A DNA stretch of 64,000 nt from Planctomycetota bacterium (GTDB taxonomy: Bacteria; Planctomycetota; UBA1135; GCA-002686595), in NCBI GenBank assembly GCA_016709875.1, contig JADJLZ010000004.1, forward strand, positions 120,952 through 184,951, written 5' to 3'. Shown piece by piece: positions 1-7,644 of the stretch (the stretch's first letter is position 1; each line of letters begins with the position of its first letter). Under the pieces are notes generated by a model that did no database searches, was not told the origin of the DNA, and saw nothing but the letters and a program-made list of their open reading frames with translations. Made by a program: the position numbers and the translations under genes.

Positions 1-207
1 CCCCGCGACCTGCTCGTCAGCCCGGGGATGCGCGATGTCTGGGTCGAGCACCCGCGCATCGTGGGGGAGAAGCTCCGCGGGTCCAGCAGCCGCTACGCGA
101 CGCGCGTGGCGGGCCGCTTGGCCCTCGAGGGAGGCCTGGGATGGGCGGCTCGGGACGCCTCGGCCTTGGTCTTTGGCCGTCCCCCAGTGGTCGCCCGGGC
201 CAGCTAG
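1..207 (+). CDS. 3' end of an unidentified protein (partial)
   Basis: Reading frame 1 is open from the window edge to a TAG stop and gives 68 residues ending in PPVVARAS. Nearly every codon ends in G or C (only six of the 68 end in A or T), exactly like the proven genes around it, which supports a real gene whose 5' part lies outside the window. I recognise no domain in the visible part (RDLLVSPGMRDVWVEHPR near its start). The stop lies just before the tRNA-Gly promoter. Function unknown. Confidence 0.5.
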   Translation, partial: PRDLLVSPGMRDVWVEHPRIVGEKLRGSSSRYATRVAGRLALEGGLGWAARDASALVFGRPPVVARAS

Positions 208-216
208 GGCCGGGAC

Positions 217-244
217 TTGCCTTTGCGAGCGGGCACGCTATCCT
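217..244 (+). promoter_or_regulatory. Sigma-70 type promoter of tRNA-Gly
   Basis: A -35 box TTGCCT (217-222) and a -10 box TATCCT (239-244) are separated by 16 nt. Transcription should start near 251, about 28 nt before the mature tRNA. The -10 matches the TAnnnT form seen before other genes in this window. Confidence 0.6.
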
Positions 245-278
245 TCGACGCCCCGGTGCAGGGTTCCTGCACCTCCTT

Positions 279-353
279 GCGGCTGTAGCTCAGTGGTAGA
301 GCGCCACCTTGCCAAGGTGGATGTCGAGGGTTCAAATCCCTTCAGCCGCTCCA
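279..353 (+). tRNA. tRNA-Gly (anticodon GCC)
   Basis: A complete cloverleaf can be folded by eye. The acceptor stem GCGGCTG (279-285) pairs perfectly with CAGCCGC (343-349), the D stem is GCTC/GAGC, the anticodon stem is CCACC/GGTGG around loop TTGCCAA with anticodon GCC at 311-313, and the T stem is GAGGG/CCCTT around TTCAAAT. The discriminator base is T350 and the CCA tail is encoded (351-353). The 3' half from the anticodon loop to CCA is duplicated at 1065-1109. Confidence 0.97.
309..353 (+). repeat. Left copy of 45-bp direct repeat (tRNA-Gly 3' half)
   Basis: This stretch runs from the anticodon loop to the encoded CCA of the tRNA-Gly gene. It recurs at 1065-1109 in the same orientation with one mismatch in 45 positions (G317 versus C at the matching place). 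The tRNA 3' half is the classic attB core of tyrosine-recombinase elements, so this copy would be the attachment site that keeps the tRNA intact. Confidence 0.85.
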
Positions 354-445
354 CTCCAACCCCGGATGGCGCCAGGGTTTGGCGAGATCCGCGCTCCGAG
401 GCGCCGCTGTCCGCGGTAGCCCCGACTACCGGCGACTACCCGGCT

Positions 446-670
446 TCACTGCGTCTCGAACGCGGCGCGCGGGACCTGTGACTGCCGGATGATGCTGAGC
501 AGCGTGCCGGTCTTGATTTCGCGGTGATCGGGCACGGGCACCGTGATCGTCGTTCCCGGCAGCTTCCGCTGCATCACCACGTGGCTGCCGCGCTGCCTGA
601 CCTCCGCGAACCCGTACGCCTCGAGGATCTTGCAGACCTCTCGTCCGCTGAGGCGTCGCAGCCTAGGCAA
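446..670 (-). CDS. hicA: HicA family mRNA interferase toxin
   Basis: HicA toxins are small dsRBD-fold RNases that cut mRNA. The 74-residue protein has the family pattern RLSGREVCKILEAYGF, then QRGSHVVMQ with the catalytic His at residue 30, then VPVPDHREIKTGTLLSIIRQ. The start is read as TTG at 670, which gives MPRLRRLSG, the usual HicA N-terminus; no ATG or GTG in this frame would give a normal-length protein. This start overlaps the end of hicB by 8 nt, so translation should be coupled. The antitoxin gene comes first (hicBA order). The unit lies between the two tRNA-Gly repeats. Confidence 0.85.
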   Translation of the reverse strand: MPRLRRLSGREVCKILEAYGFAEVRQRGSHVVMQRKLPGTTITVPVPDHREIKTGTLLSIIRQSQVPRAAFETQ

Positions 671-890
671 CCTTGACCTCGACGCGGGTGACGAACACCT
701 CGCCGTGGGCCCGCGTGCGAATCTCCTCGGGGGAGGCGGTCTCGAAGAAGAGCTCGATCGCCTCGACGAGGTTCGTGCGCGCCTCCTCGACCGTAGAGCC
801 CTGGCTCGCGATCTCGAGCTCGGGGCAGAGAGCAACGAACGCGTCGCCTTCGCGTTCGATGAGAGCGGTGTACTGGCGGGTCTTGTCCAT
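663..890 (-). CDS. hicB: HicB family antitoxin (short form)
   Basis: HicB antitoxins bind and block HicA with a partial RNase H-like fold. This 75-residue protein has the typical start RQYTALIEREGDAFVALCPEL followed by GSTVEEARTNLVEAIELFFE. It lacks the C-terminal helix-turn-helix or ribbon-helix-helix of long HicB proteins, so it represents the short subgroup and may not repress its own promoter alone. It is the first gene of the hicBA pair and overlaps the TTG start of hicA. A good promoter (TTGCCA/TAGACT) lies just upstream. The ATG has no strong Shine-Dalgarno sequence. Confidence 0.88.
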   Translation of the reverse strand: MDKTRQYTALIEREGDAFVALCPELEIASQGSTVEEARTNLVEAIELFFETASPEEIRTRAHGEVFVTRVEVKVA

Positions 891-911
891 GGAGATGGTC
901 TCGCTGCACCG

Positions 912-941
912 AGTCTAGGCTCAGGGTCGCGCTTGTGGCAA
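912..941 (-). promoter_or_regulatory. Promoter of hicBA
   Basis: On the minus strand TTGCCA (941-936) and TAGACT (917-912) are separated by 18 nt, with the hicB ATG 21 nt beyond the -10 box. Confidence 0.45.
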
Positions 942-1064
942 ACCGCCTGGGAACTACCGCGACGTCCTGCGTCCGGATGCCTCGATCTGCGCAAGTTTGC
1001 ACGCGCGGCTCCCGGTCGTATCCTGCTCGCGCACAACGACTTCTCCGAGCTAGGCAGGCCTGGG

Positions 1065-1109
1065 TTGCCAAGCTGGATGTCGAGGGTTCAAATCCCTTCA
1101 GCCGCTCCA
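1065..1109 (+). repeat. Right copy of 45-bp direct repeat (tRNA-Gly remnant)
   Basis: 44 of 45 bases match the anticodon loop to CCA segment of the tRNA-Gly gene at 309-353. The 5' half of the tRNA is absent here, so this is not a functional gene. It marks the right end of the hicBA-bearing unit, and by the usual logic of tRNA integration it is the displaced original 3' end of the tRNA. Confidence 0.85.
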
Positions 1110-1305
1110 GTCCTCGGCGCCATCGCAGGCGCCGATAGCATTTCCGGGCCTGCCAGCGCCGTTTTGCTCCCCTGTGCCCCCGGTGCCGCCGGTGCCCCCG
1201 CACCCCTCCCCGCCCGGTCGAGCTCCCACTAGCATCCGCGCACCGTTCCCAATGCGCTTGCGCTCCCCCTCACCGCGCCGCTCGCGGCGCCGGATCGACA
1301 CCGAC
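1110..1305. other. Intergenic region with GC-rich hairpin
   Basis: No gene is visible here. A perfect 8-bp inverted repeat (TCGGCGCC / GGCGCCGA, 6-nt loop, 1114-1135) starts 4 nt after the tRNA remnant. If the remnant is the displaced tRNA end, this could be the former tRNA transcription terminator, although it has no T run. A possible -10 box TAGCAT lies at 1230-1235, about 70 nt before the next gene. Otherwise the stretch is C-rich and featureless. Confidence 0.4.
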
Positions 1306-2406
1306 ATGAGCCTGCTGAAGCTCTCCACTCTCCTGGCCGTCCTCGCGCTCACTCCTTTCGCCTATTCGCAGGGGAGCGTGCTCGCCTCGAGTTCGTTCGA
1401 CGCGAACGTGCAAGGCTGGTCGCTCGTCGACCTCACCTACCCGGCAGTCCTCTCGCCGCCGCCGATCCTCGGCACGATGACGGCGGCCTGGAGCGCGAGC
1501 GGGGGCAATCCGGGCGGTCGCATCTCCTTCGACGACGTGACGGGCAACGTCTTCTACTTCTCGGCGCCCGCGGCGTACCTGGGCGACCAGAGCGCGGCTT
1601 ACGGCGGGACGTTCAGCTACGACATCGCGGTGACCGGCAGCGGCTTTGGGACACCGCCGGGGTTCCACCAGGAGGACATCGTGCTCGTCGGCGCGGGGCT
1701 GACGTTGATCTACGACACGGGCTTCAATCCGCCGACGGGCGCGACGGTGAACTGGCACAGCTTCTCGGTCGAGTTGAACGAGGCGGGCTGGCGGCGGAAT
1801 TCGTTGCTCGGGCCGGCGGCGAGCCAGGCGGACATGCTCGCGGTGCTCGGGTCGCTTGGCGCGTTGTACATCCGCGGCGAGTACCTGTTCGGCACGGACG
1901 ACATCGGCTACCTCGACAGCGTCGTGCTGAAGCGGACGGGCGATGTGTTCTGCGCGGGAGACGGGGCGCTCGCGGCCTGTCCGTGCAACAACAACAGTGC
2001 ACCGGGAGCCGGGCGGGGCTGTCTCAACTCGACCGGCGTCGGCGCGCAGCTCACCGGGGTCGGGGTGGCGCACGTGTCGAACGACAGCCTGCTGCTGCAG
2101 TCGAGCTCGATGCTGCCCACGGCGACGTGCATCTTCCTGCAGGGAGCTGCGGCCATCGCGCCGACGGCCTTCGGTGATGGGCTGCGCTGCGCGGGCGGGC
2201 AGTTGATCCGGCTGGGCGTGAAGGCGTCTTCGGGCGGAGGCGCGAGCTATCCGCAGGTGGGCGACCTACCGGTCTCGATCCGCGGCAGCATTCCGGCCGG
2301 TGGCGCAACGCGCGTGTACCAGGCGTACTACCGCGATCCGGCGAGCTTCTGCACGGCGCTGACCTACAACATCACCGACGCGCTGCTCGTCAACTGGGGA
2401 AGCTGA
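1306..2406 (+). CDS. Secreted protein with laminin-B-like domain and planctomycete C-terminal Cys domain
   Basis: The 366-residue protein begins with a signal peptide (LSTLLAVLALTPFAYSQ), which is why the ATG at 1306 is preferred over the upstream in-frame starts. Residues about 25-200 resemble a laminin B (IV) domain: SSFDANVQGWSL, NPGGRISFDD, YFSAPAAYLGDQSAAYGG. Residues about 210-366 form a Cys-containing domain with FCAGDG, ACPCNNN and GCLNSTGVGAQL, a module I know as a frequent C-terminus of exported proteins in high-GC planctomycetes. It is probably cell-surface or matrix located; its ligand is unknown. The gene overlaps the convergent HutD-like gene by 17 nt. Confidence 0.8.
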   Translation: MSLLKLSTLLAVLALTPFAYSQGSVLASSSFDANVQGWSLVDLTYPAVLSPPPILGTMTAAWSASGGNPGGRISFDDVTGNVFYFSAPAAYLGDQSAAYGGTFSYDIAVTGSGFGTPPGFHQEDIVLVGAGLTLIYDTGFNPPTGATVNWHSFSVELNEAGWRRNSLLGPAASQADMLAVLGSLGALYIRGEYLFGTDDIGYLDSVVLKRTGDVFCAGDGALAACPCNNNSAPGAGRGCLNSTGVGAQLTGVGVAHVSNDSLLLQSSSMLPTATCIFLQGAAAIAPTAFGDGLRCAGGQLIRLGVKASSGGGASYPQVGDLPVSIRGSIPAGGATRVYQAYYRDPASFCTALTYNITDALLVNWGS

Positions 2407-3010
2407 GCGCGCCCGTCGGGCTGATGCGCACGAGCAGTGCGCGGCAGGATCCGGCGAGGGCGAGCTCGCGTTCGTCGGGCGGCGCGAGCCACAAGCTCTC
2501 GCCACTCGCGAGTCTCCAGGGGCGCGCGCGGTCACTGGTGCGCGCCTCGAGATCGCCGGAGAGCACGTGCAGGAAGAGGTGCTCGCCGGTGTTGGGCTTC
2601 GCGCGCGTGCGCAACTCACCGTCCCAGCACTCGACTTCGGCGCGCGCCCGGCCGGTGCGGCAGAGCACGTTGAAGTCGGAGACCGGACCCGCGACGAGGT
2701 CGGCGCTGGTGATCCACTCGCCCTGGAAGCGGTAGGGCTGAAGGCGCGCGAGTTCCTTGCGCGGCGCGGCGCCCGCGTGTTCGAGGACCAGGCCCGCGCC
2801 GTCGGTCACGACGAGCAGGCGTTCGATGCCCGGGAAGCTCGAGAAGGGGCCGGGCTCGTCGATCGAGGCCTTGGAGAGGCGCCACTCGAACTCGTCGCGC
2901 TCGAAACTCCCTGTGCGCGGCCAGAGCGCGAGCTCGCTGGTGAAGCCGCGGCCGTTCTTCCAGGGGACCTGGCGCGCGTCGGCAGCGCGCAGATGGAGGA
3001 TCTCGCTCAC
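2390..3010 (-). CDS. HutD/Ves family protein
   Basis: The 206-residue product carries the HutD hallmark near its N-terminus, VPWKNGRGFTSELALWP, followed by EWRLSKASIDEPGPFSSFPG and IERLLVVTDGAGL. HutD/Ves proteins are bicupins found beside histidine-utilisation genes in some bacteria, with unclear biochemical role. No hut genes are near, so the role cannot be inferred from context. The start is taken as GTG at 3010 because the homology begins immediately after it (SEILHLRAADARQVPWKNG). It is divergent from the TMEM175-like gene with only 51 bp between them. Confidence 0.75.
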   Translation of the reverse strand: MSEILHLRAADARQVPWKNGRGFTSELALWPRTGSFERDEFEWRLSKASIDEPGPFSSFPGIERLLVVTDGAGLVLEHAGAAPRKELARLQPYRFQGEWITSADLVAGPVSDFNVLCRTGRARAEVECWDGELRTRAKPNTGEHLFLHVLSGDLEARTSDRARPWRLASGESLWLAPPDERELALAGSCRALLVRISPTGALSFPS

Positions 3011-3047
3011 GAGGAGGGAGAGTGTGCCACGCAGCGGGAGCGGCTGG

Positions 3048-3053
3048 TATCCT
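3048..3053 (+). promoter_or_regulatory. -10 box of a probably leaderless transcript
   Basis: TATCCT ends 8 nt before the GTG start of the TMEM175-like gene, so transcription should begin at or next to the start codon. No convincing -35 box is seen. Confidence 0.45.
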
Positions 3054-3061
3054 CCGCGAGC

Positions 3062-3799
3062 GTGACCCCCGAGCTCTCCACGCTGCGCGTCCAGGATGGC
3101 TTTCGACTGCGCGGGGAATCGATCTCGCGCCTGGAGACCTTCGTCGACGCCGCGTTCGCGTTCGCGGTGACGATGATGGTGATCTCGGTCGGGACGCTGC
3201 CGGGTTCGGTTCCGGAACTGCTGCAGGCGCTGCACCGCGTGCCGACCTTCGCGCTGTGCTTCCTGATCCTGATGCTCTTCTGGAGCGGGCACAACCGCTG
3301 GAGCCGGCGCTACGGGCTGGATTCGTCGAGCGTGACCCTCTGGAGCCTCGTGCTCGTGCTCGTGGTGCTGATCTGGCTCTATCCGCTGCGCATGGTGATC
3401 GGCGGAGGGATGTACTTCGTGACCGGCGGCTGGGTGCCCTCGGACATGCAGGCGACGAGCGTGGGCGAGCTGCAGGACTGCTTCGTGATCTACGGCGTCG
3501 GGTTCGCGGTGTTGAGCGCGGTGATGATCCAACTGCAGCGGCTCGCGCTCGCGGGCGCGGACGAGCTGCAGCTCGATCCGCTCGAGCGGAACGAGACGCG
3601 ACGTGAGCTGGGTTCGTACGTGATCCTCCTCGCGTTTGCGCTCGCCTCGATCGCGCTGACCTTCGTCGTCCGGCTGCAGTCCTCCCCGCTGGTCGCTTCG
3701 CTGCCGGGGTTCCTGTATTCGGGCATCGGCCCGGCGATGCACTTCCACCACGCGCGCTTCCACAGGCTGCGCAGACAGCTGGCGCCGCGCGCAGGTTGA
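3062..3799 (+). CDS. TMEM175-like (DUF1211) potassium channel-type membrane protein
   Basis: TMEM175 family proteins are six-helix potassium channels whose first helix carries the motif RxxxFxDA(V/A)FA. Here residues about 19-40 read ISRLETFVDAAFAFAVTMMVIS, a close match. About six hydrophobic segments follow, including FALCFLILMLFWSGHNRW and LWSLVLVLVVLIWLYPLRM. The GTG start at 3062 follows a TATCCT -10 box and gives a 245-residue protein of the usual size. The gene abuts the convergent EamA transporter gene. Ion specificity is inferred from the family only. Confidence 0.75.
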   Translation: MTPELSTLRVQDGFRLRGESISRLETFVDAAFAFAVTMMVISVGTLPGSVPELLQALHRVPTFALCFLILMLFWSGHNRWSRRYGLDSSSVTLWSLVLVLVVLIWLYPLRMVIGGGMYFVTGGWVPSDMQATSVGELQDCFVIYGVGFAVLSAVMIQLQRLALAGADELQLDPLERNETRRELGSYVILLAFALASIALTFVVRLQSSPLVASLPGFLYSGIGPAMHFHHARFHRLRRQLAPRAG

Positions 3800-4747
3800 T
3801 CACTCGGCGACCGGACGCCGCGGACCGAGTTCCGCGACGAGGTTGCCCGCGAGCAACAGCCCTCCGCCGACCCACAGCCAGCTCGTGAGCGTGTCGTGCC
3901 CGCGCGCGACGCCGAAGACCAGCGCCCAGATCGGCTCGACGGCGTAGACGATCGCCGCGCGCAGCGGATCGATGCGCTTCTGGAAGACGTTCATCAGCGT
4001 GAACGCGATCACCGTCGCGAAGAACGCGCCGAGGAGCAGCGGCTGCAGCCAGTCCCTCGAGCTCAGGAGGTCGGCCAGGTGGCGCGCGTCCGAGCCCGCA
4101 CCGCACAGCTGCACGAGCGCGAGGGTCAGCGCCGAGAGCGCGGCGACCCAGACGAGCGTGGCCAGCGTCGTCGCCAGTGCATCGCTGGTGCGCGTGTACT
4201 TGTCCGTGGCCAGGATGTGCACGGCGGCGAAGAGCGCGCTGACGATCGTCAGGAATTCGCCCAGATGCAGATCGAACTGCGGACGGCCGCGGATCAGGCC
4301 CGCGCCGAGCGTCGCGAGCAGCGCGCCGGCGAGCAGCGCGAATCCGGGCCGCACGCGGGCTCTCCAGCAGGTCAGCACGGCGGTGAACAGGACGTAGAGG
4401 CTGATCAGGAAGGCCGAGACCGCCGGCGTGAGCTCTTCCATGCCGAACATCTGCGCCACGAAGCACCCGTAGAGCAGAGCGCCGAGCACGAATCCGCCCT
4501 TCCAGGCTGCGCGGTCTGCGCGTGCGCGTGCGCGCGGCAGCAGCGCCATCAGGAGTGCCGCGATGCCGAAGCGCAGTCCCATGTAGAGCGCGACGATTTC
4601 GGCGACGTGCCCAGGGCCGAGGTGCTCGTGTGCGGCGACTTGCGCCTCCTTCATCCAGCTGAAGGTGATGCCCCAGATCAGGGTCACCAGGCAGAGCGCG
4701 CCGAGCGCGAGCCAGGGGCGGTGTGAACGGGTCTGCGCGCGCGTCAT
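3800..4747 (-). CDS. EamA/DMT family transporter
   Basis: The 315-residue protein has about ten predicted membrane helices in two EamA-like halves, starting LGALCLVTLIWGITFSWMK and in the second half LLLGAFFATVIAFTLMNVFQKR and AIVYAVEPIWALVFG, the standard drug/metabolite transporter pattern. Such proteins export amino acids, nucleotides or drugs; the substrate here is unknown. The start codon lies 6 nt after the stop of the upstream antiporter gene, so both are probably one transcript. Confidence 0.85.
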   Translation of the reverse strand: MTRAQTRSHRPWLALGALCLVTLIWGITFSWMKEAQVAAHEHLGPGHVAEIVALYMGLRFGIAALLMALLPRARARADRAAWKGGFVLGALLYGCFVAQMFGMEELTPAVSAFLISLYVLFTAVLTCWRARVRPGFALLAGALLATLGAGLIRGRPQFDLHLGEFLTIVSALFAAVHILATDKYTRTSDALATTLATLVWVAALSALTLALVQLCGAGSDARHLADLLSSRDWLQPLLLGAFFATVIAFTLMNVFQKRIDPLRAAIVYAVEPIWALVFGVARGHDTLTSWLWVGGGLLLAGNLVAELGPRRPVAE

Positions 4748-4753
4748 CTGCGC

Positions 4754-6460
4754 CTACTCCAGGAACACGTTGAAGTCGTCCGATTCCTCGCCGTGCAGGA
4801 TCTCGGACGCGTGGGCGGGGCTCGAGACGCCGAAGAGACGATCCTGCATCGAGGGATCGGTGCCGATCGTGCGCGCGAGTGTCGCGAGGATCTGCAGGTG
4901 CAGCGTCGACTCGCCGCGCGGCGTGCCCAGCAGCACGATGCAGTGCAGCGGCTTGTCGTCGGGTGTGGGGAAGCCGAGTCCGTGGCGCGAGAGCGCCATC
5001 ACGCCGACTGCCTGGTGCCCCTTGGGCAGGATCGCGTGCGGCACGGCCAGTCCTCCGCCCAGACAGGTCGAGGCCTGCGCCTCGCGCTCGAGCACGGAGG
5101 CGAGCAGCTCCTTGCGCTCGACGCCCAGCGACTGCGAACGCGCCATGTGGTCGACCAGCTTCTCGATCGCCTGCTGCATCGAGTCGGCCTCGAAACCGGT
5201 GAGGATGTTCTGCTCCTGCAGGAAGTCGAGCAGCCGGCGCCGGTCGCGGCCGGCCTCGCCCGAGCGCACGAGCGCCAGCTTGGTGAAGATCGGCCCGACG
5301 ATCTCGTTCAGCGTCACGACCGTCAGCACGACCGCGAGCAGAAGGTGCAACATCTGCGGCCGATCCTGCAGGTTCGGATCGTCCTGCGCGATCAGCACCA
5401 GGCCGATCGCGAGGCCAGCCTGCGGCAGGAGCGCCATGCCGAGGTAGGTGCGCACCTTCTGCGTCGCGCGCGCGAGCGTCATCGCCAGGCGCACCGAGCC
5501 GAGCTTGCCCGCGGCGCGCGCGAAGAAGAAGACCAGGCCCGCGATGCCCGCCGACTGCGCCAGGCCCAGGTCCAGCTCCATGCCCGCGAGCGTGAAGAAG
5601 ATGGCCAGGATCGCCGGCTCGAAGTTGGCGAAGAGCGCGTCGACGAGCTTCTCGCGCTCGGGCGTCAGGTTCGTCTGCACCATCCCCAGGAACAGGCACG
5701 AGAGCAGCGGCGAGATGTGGAAGTGCCGCGAAAGACCCGCGGTGAGCAGGATCACGAGCACGCCCGCGGTGCTGATCGTCTCGGGCCTGACGACGAAGCG
5801 CTGCAAAAGGTGCATCGTCACGGCGGCGGCGCCGCCGATCAGGCTCGCGAGCGCGATCTGCTGCGCCGGGGCGAGCAGCGCCTCGGCCAGCGTGATCCCG
5901 CCCGGCGTCGCGTGCGCGAGCTGGCCCAGCGAGCGCGCGAGCTCGAAGAGCAGGATGCAGGCGACGTTGTTGAGCGCCACCGCCGCGACCAGGGTCTTCA
6001 CGAAAACGCCGCGCGAGCGCGTCTCCTTGACGAGCGCGACGATCGTCGCCGGCGCGGTCGAGACCGCCATGGCGGCGAGCAGCGCCGCGGGCTCCCACTG
6101 CATGCCCGGCACCATCCACAACGCGCCGAAGACGAGCAGCGGCGTGATCGTGCCCTCGAGCAGGAACAGGAACGCCAGGCGCTTGCCCGCGTTGCGCAGG
6201 CGCTTGACGTTGAGGTGCGCGCCGACGGTGACCGCGATCAGGCTCAGCGCGAAGTGCGTCAGCGGCTGCAGGCCGTGCACCGCCGCGGGATCGAAAATGC
6301 GCAAGCCCGGCCCGATCAGCACGCCGATCAGGATCTGACCGGTGATGCCGGGCAGGTGCAGACGCTTGGCGACCCAGCTCGAGGCCACCCCGGCGGCGAT
6401 GACGATCGCGAGGGTGAAGAGCGGGTCGGCGTCGGGGAGGAAAGGGGTTTCGGTGGGCAA
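4754..6460 (-). CDS. Cation/proton antiporter with C-terminal PTS EIIA-like domain
   Basis: The 568-residue protein has an N-terminal Na+/H+ exchanger domain of about 12 helices (for example LHLPGITGQILIGVLIGPGL and ALLLAAMAVSTAPATIVALV-like segments) to about residue 400. A PTS type-2 EIIA-like domain of about 145 residues follows, with the phosphorylatable-His region GGGLAVPHAILPKGHQAVG. In related fusions the EIIA part is thought to control transport. The start is placed at TTG 6460 (LPTETPFLPDADPLF); no ATG lies nearby, so the exact start is uncertain. It heads an operon with the EamA gene and is divergent from the M48 gene. Confidence 0.82.
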   Translation of the reverse strand: MPTETPFLPDADPLFTLAIVIAAGVASSWVAKRLHLPGITGQILIGVLIGPGLRIFDPAAVHGLQPLTHFALSLIAVTVGAHLNVKRLRNAGKRLAFLFLLEGTITPLLVFGALWMVPGMQWEPAALLAAMAVSTAPATIVALVKETRSRGVFVKTLVAAVALNNVACILLFELARSLGQLAHATPGGITLAEALLAPAQQIALASLIGGAAAVTMHLLQRFVVRPETISTAGVLVILLTAGLSRHFHISPLLSCLFLGMVQTNLTPEREKLVDALFANFEPAILAIFFTLAGMELDLGLAQSAGIAGLVFFFARAAGKLGSVRLAMTLARATQKVRTYLGMALLPQAGLAIGLVLIAQDDPNLQDRPQMLHLLLAVVLTVVTLNEIVGPIFTKLALVRSGEAGRDRRRLLDFLQEQNILTGFEADSMQQAIEKLVDHMARSQSLGVERKELLASVLEREAQASTCLGGGLAVPHAILPKGHQAVGVMALSRHGLGFPTPDDKPLHCIVLLGTPRGESTLHLQILATLARTIGTDPSMQDRLFGVSSPAHASEILHGEESDDFNVFLE

Positions 6461-6573
6461 GCTCCGGCTCGGGCGCGCACGATAGCGTCGCACGGCTCCA
6501 GGCGCTCGCGCGAGATCGCCCGCGCCGATCCTGCTAACCTGTGCGCAGCCAGAGTCCTCACCGGTCCGACGCC

Positions 6574-7591
6574 ATGAACACGACCTTCGCCGCACGCCTC
6601 GCCCTCTCCTTCGCCGCAATCCTCCCGCTCGCCGCCGGCTGCGCGACCGACAAGGAGGTGCGCGCCAACGCCGAGGGACACGCACCCGCAACTCGAACCG
6701 GCCGTGATCAAGGACGCGGAGCTGGCGCAGTACCTGCAATCGATCGGTGCACGCGTCGCCGCCGCGGCGCAGGAGCTCGACAAGCAGCACGTCGGCCCCG
6801 ACTCGCACTTCAAGGAGGACAACTCCTGGATGTTCTCGACGGACGAGTTCCACCTGGTGAACTCGGATCAGCTCAACGCCTTCACCACCGGCGGCTCGCA
6901 CATGTACGTCTACGAGCAGCTGATGCAGACCTGCCGCAGCGAGGACGAGCTCGCGGCGGTCGTGGCGCACGAGTTCGCGCACGTCTACTGCCGCCACGTG
7001 CAGAAGGGCATGAACCGCCAGATGTGGTCGCTCGGCGGCGCAGCGGCGCTCGGCGCCGTGGGCTACGCCGCGGGCGGCAAGGAACACGGCATGGAGTACG
7101 CGACCTACGGCCTGGGTCTGGGGGTCGTCGCGGGCCAGTTCCTGGGCATGGGCTACACGCGCGACGACGAGGCCGAGGCAGACAAGTTTGGATTCCAGTT
7201 CTACTGCCGCGCCGGCTGGGATCCCGCGCGCTTCGGCGACTTCTTCCAACAGCTGATCGACAAGGGCTACGACAAGACGCCCGAGTGGCAGAGCGATCAC
7301 CCGACGCTTTCGAGCCGGGTGCAGGCGGCGCGCACGCGCGCGGAGCAGCTCCCCGCCGACGCCGCGAGCTGGCGCTCGCCGCCGATCGCGGATGCGGGGA
7401 AGTTCGCGGAGCTCAAGACGCGCGCCGCGCAGGTCGCGCAGACGACCAAGAAGGACACGGAACTCGGCAAGGCGCAGCTGCTCTTGCGCTCGGTGCCGAG
7501 CTGCCTCTTGCCGGTGGACAGCCCGGGGCAGAAGGACGCGCAGGAGCAGCTGAAGGCCGCCTACGCGGCTTCGCAGGCGAAGAAGAAGTAG
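6574..7591 (+). CDS. M48 family metalloprotease lipoprotein, interrupted by an apparent one-base frameshift
   Basis: Frame 1 from the ATG at 6574 encodes a lipoprotein signal peptide (FAAILPLAAGCATDKEV). After the GGG at 6675-6677 the coding frame moves by one base and continues as THPQLEPAVIKDAELAQYLQSIG, the usual start of M48 BepA/LoiP-like mature proteins, to 7591. Removing one G restores a single protein of about 338 residues. The zinc site HEFAH is present (VVAHEFAHVYCRH), with the third ligand in DDEAEADKFGFQF. Third-position GC stays high on both sides, so either the sequence has a single-base error or the gene was broken recently. Without the shift, a GTG at 6704 would give a protein lacking the signal peptide. 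Expected role: envelope protein quality control. Confidence 0.82.
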
Positions 7592-7644
7592 CGCCGGGAT
7601 TCCGGTAACGATCCGGCCCGCCGCACCAAGTCTTGGCGCGCGTC

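Larger units (their letters stand above)
309..1109. mobile_element. Putative tRNA-inserted mini-island carrying hicBA
   Basis: Direct repeats of the tRNA-Gly 3' half (309-353 and 1065-1109) bracket a unit of 756 bp whose only recognisable genes are hicB and hicA. The structure is that of an element integrated at a tRNA 3' end, but no integrase is present. It may be a decayed island in which only the addiction module survived, or a tiny unit mobilised in trans. The repeat is seen directly; the mobile nature is inference. Confidence 0.45.

Noticed and set aside
1114..1135. Hairpin as a confirmed intrinsic terminator
   Set aside because: The stem is perfect but no T run follows, so it is only recorded as a possible former tRNA terminator.
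574..1203. Long minus-strand ORF with text like LKGFEPSTSSLATQ
   Set aside because: It is the antisense reading of the tRNA-Gly remnant and hicB region; a similar false ORF (GARGFEPPTSSTPR) covers tRNA-Pro.
2616..6119. A 1167-residue minus-strand ORF
   Set aside because: It is an Arg/Ala-rich shadow frame across several well-supported genes, common in GC-rich DNA.
6660..6710. Programmed ribosomal frameshift in the M48 gene
   Set aside because: No slippery heptamer or downstream structure is visible at the GGG; a one-base error or mutation explains it better.
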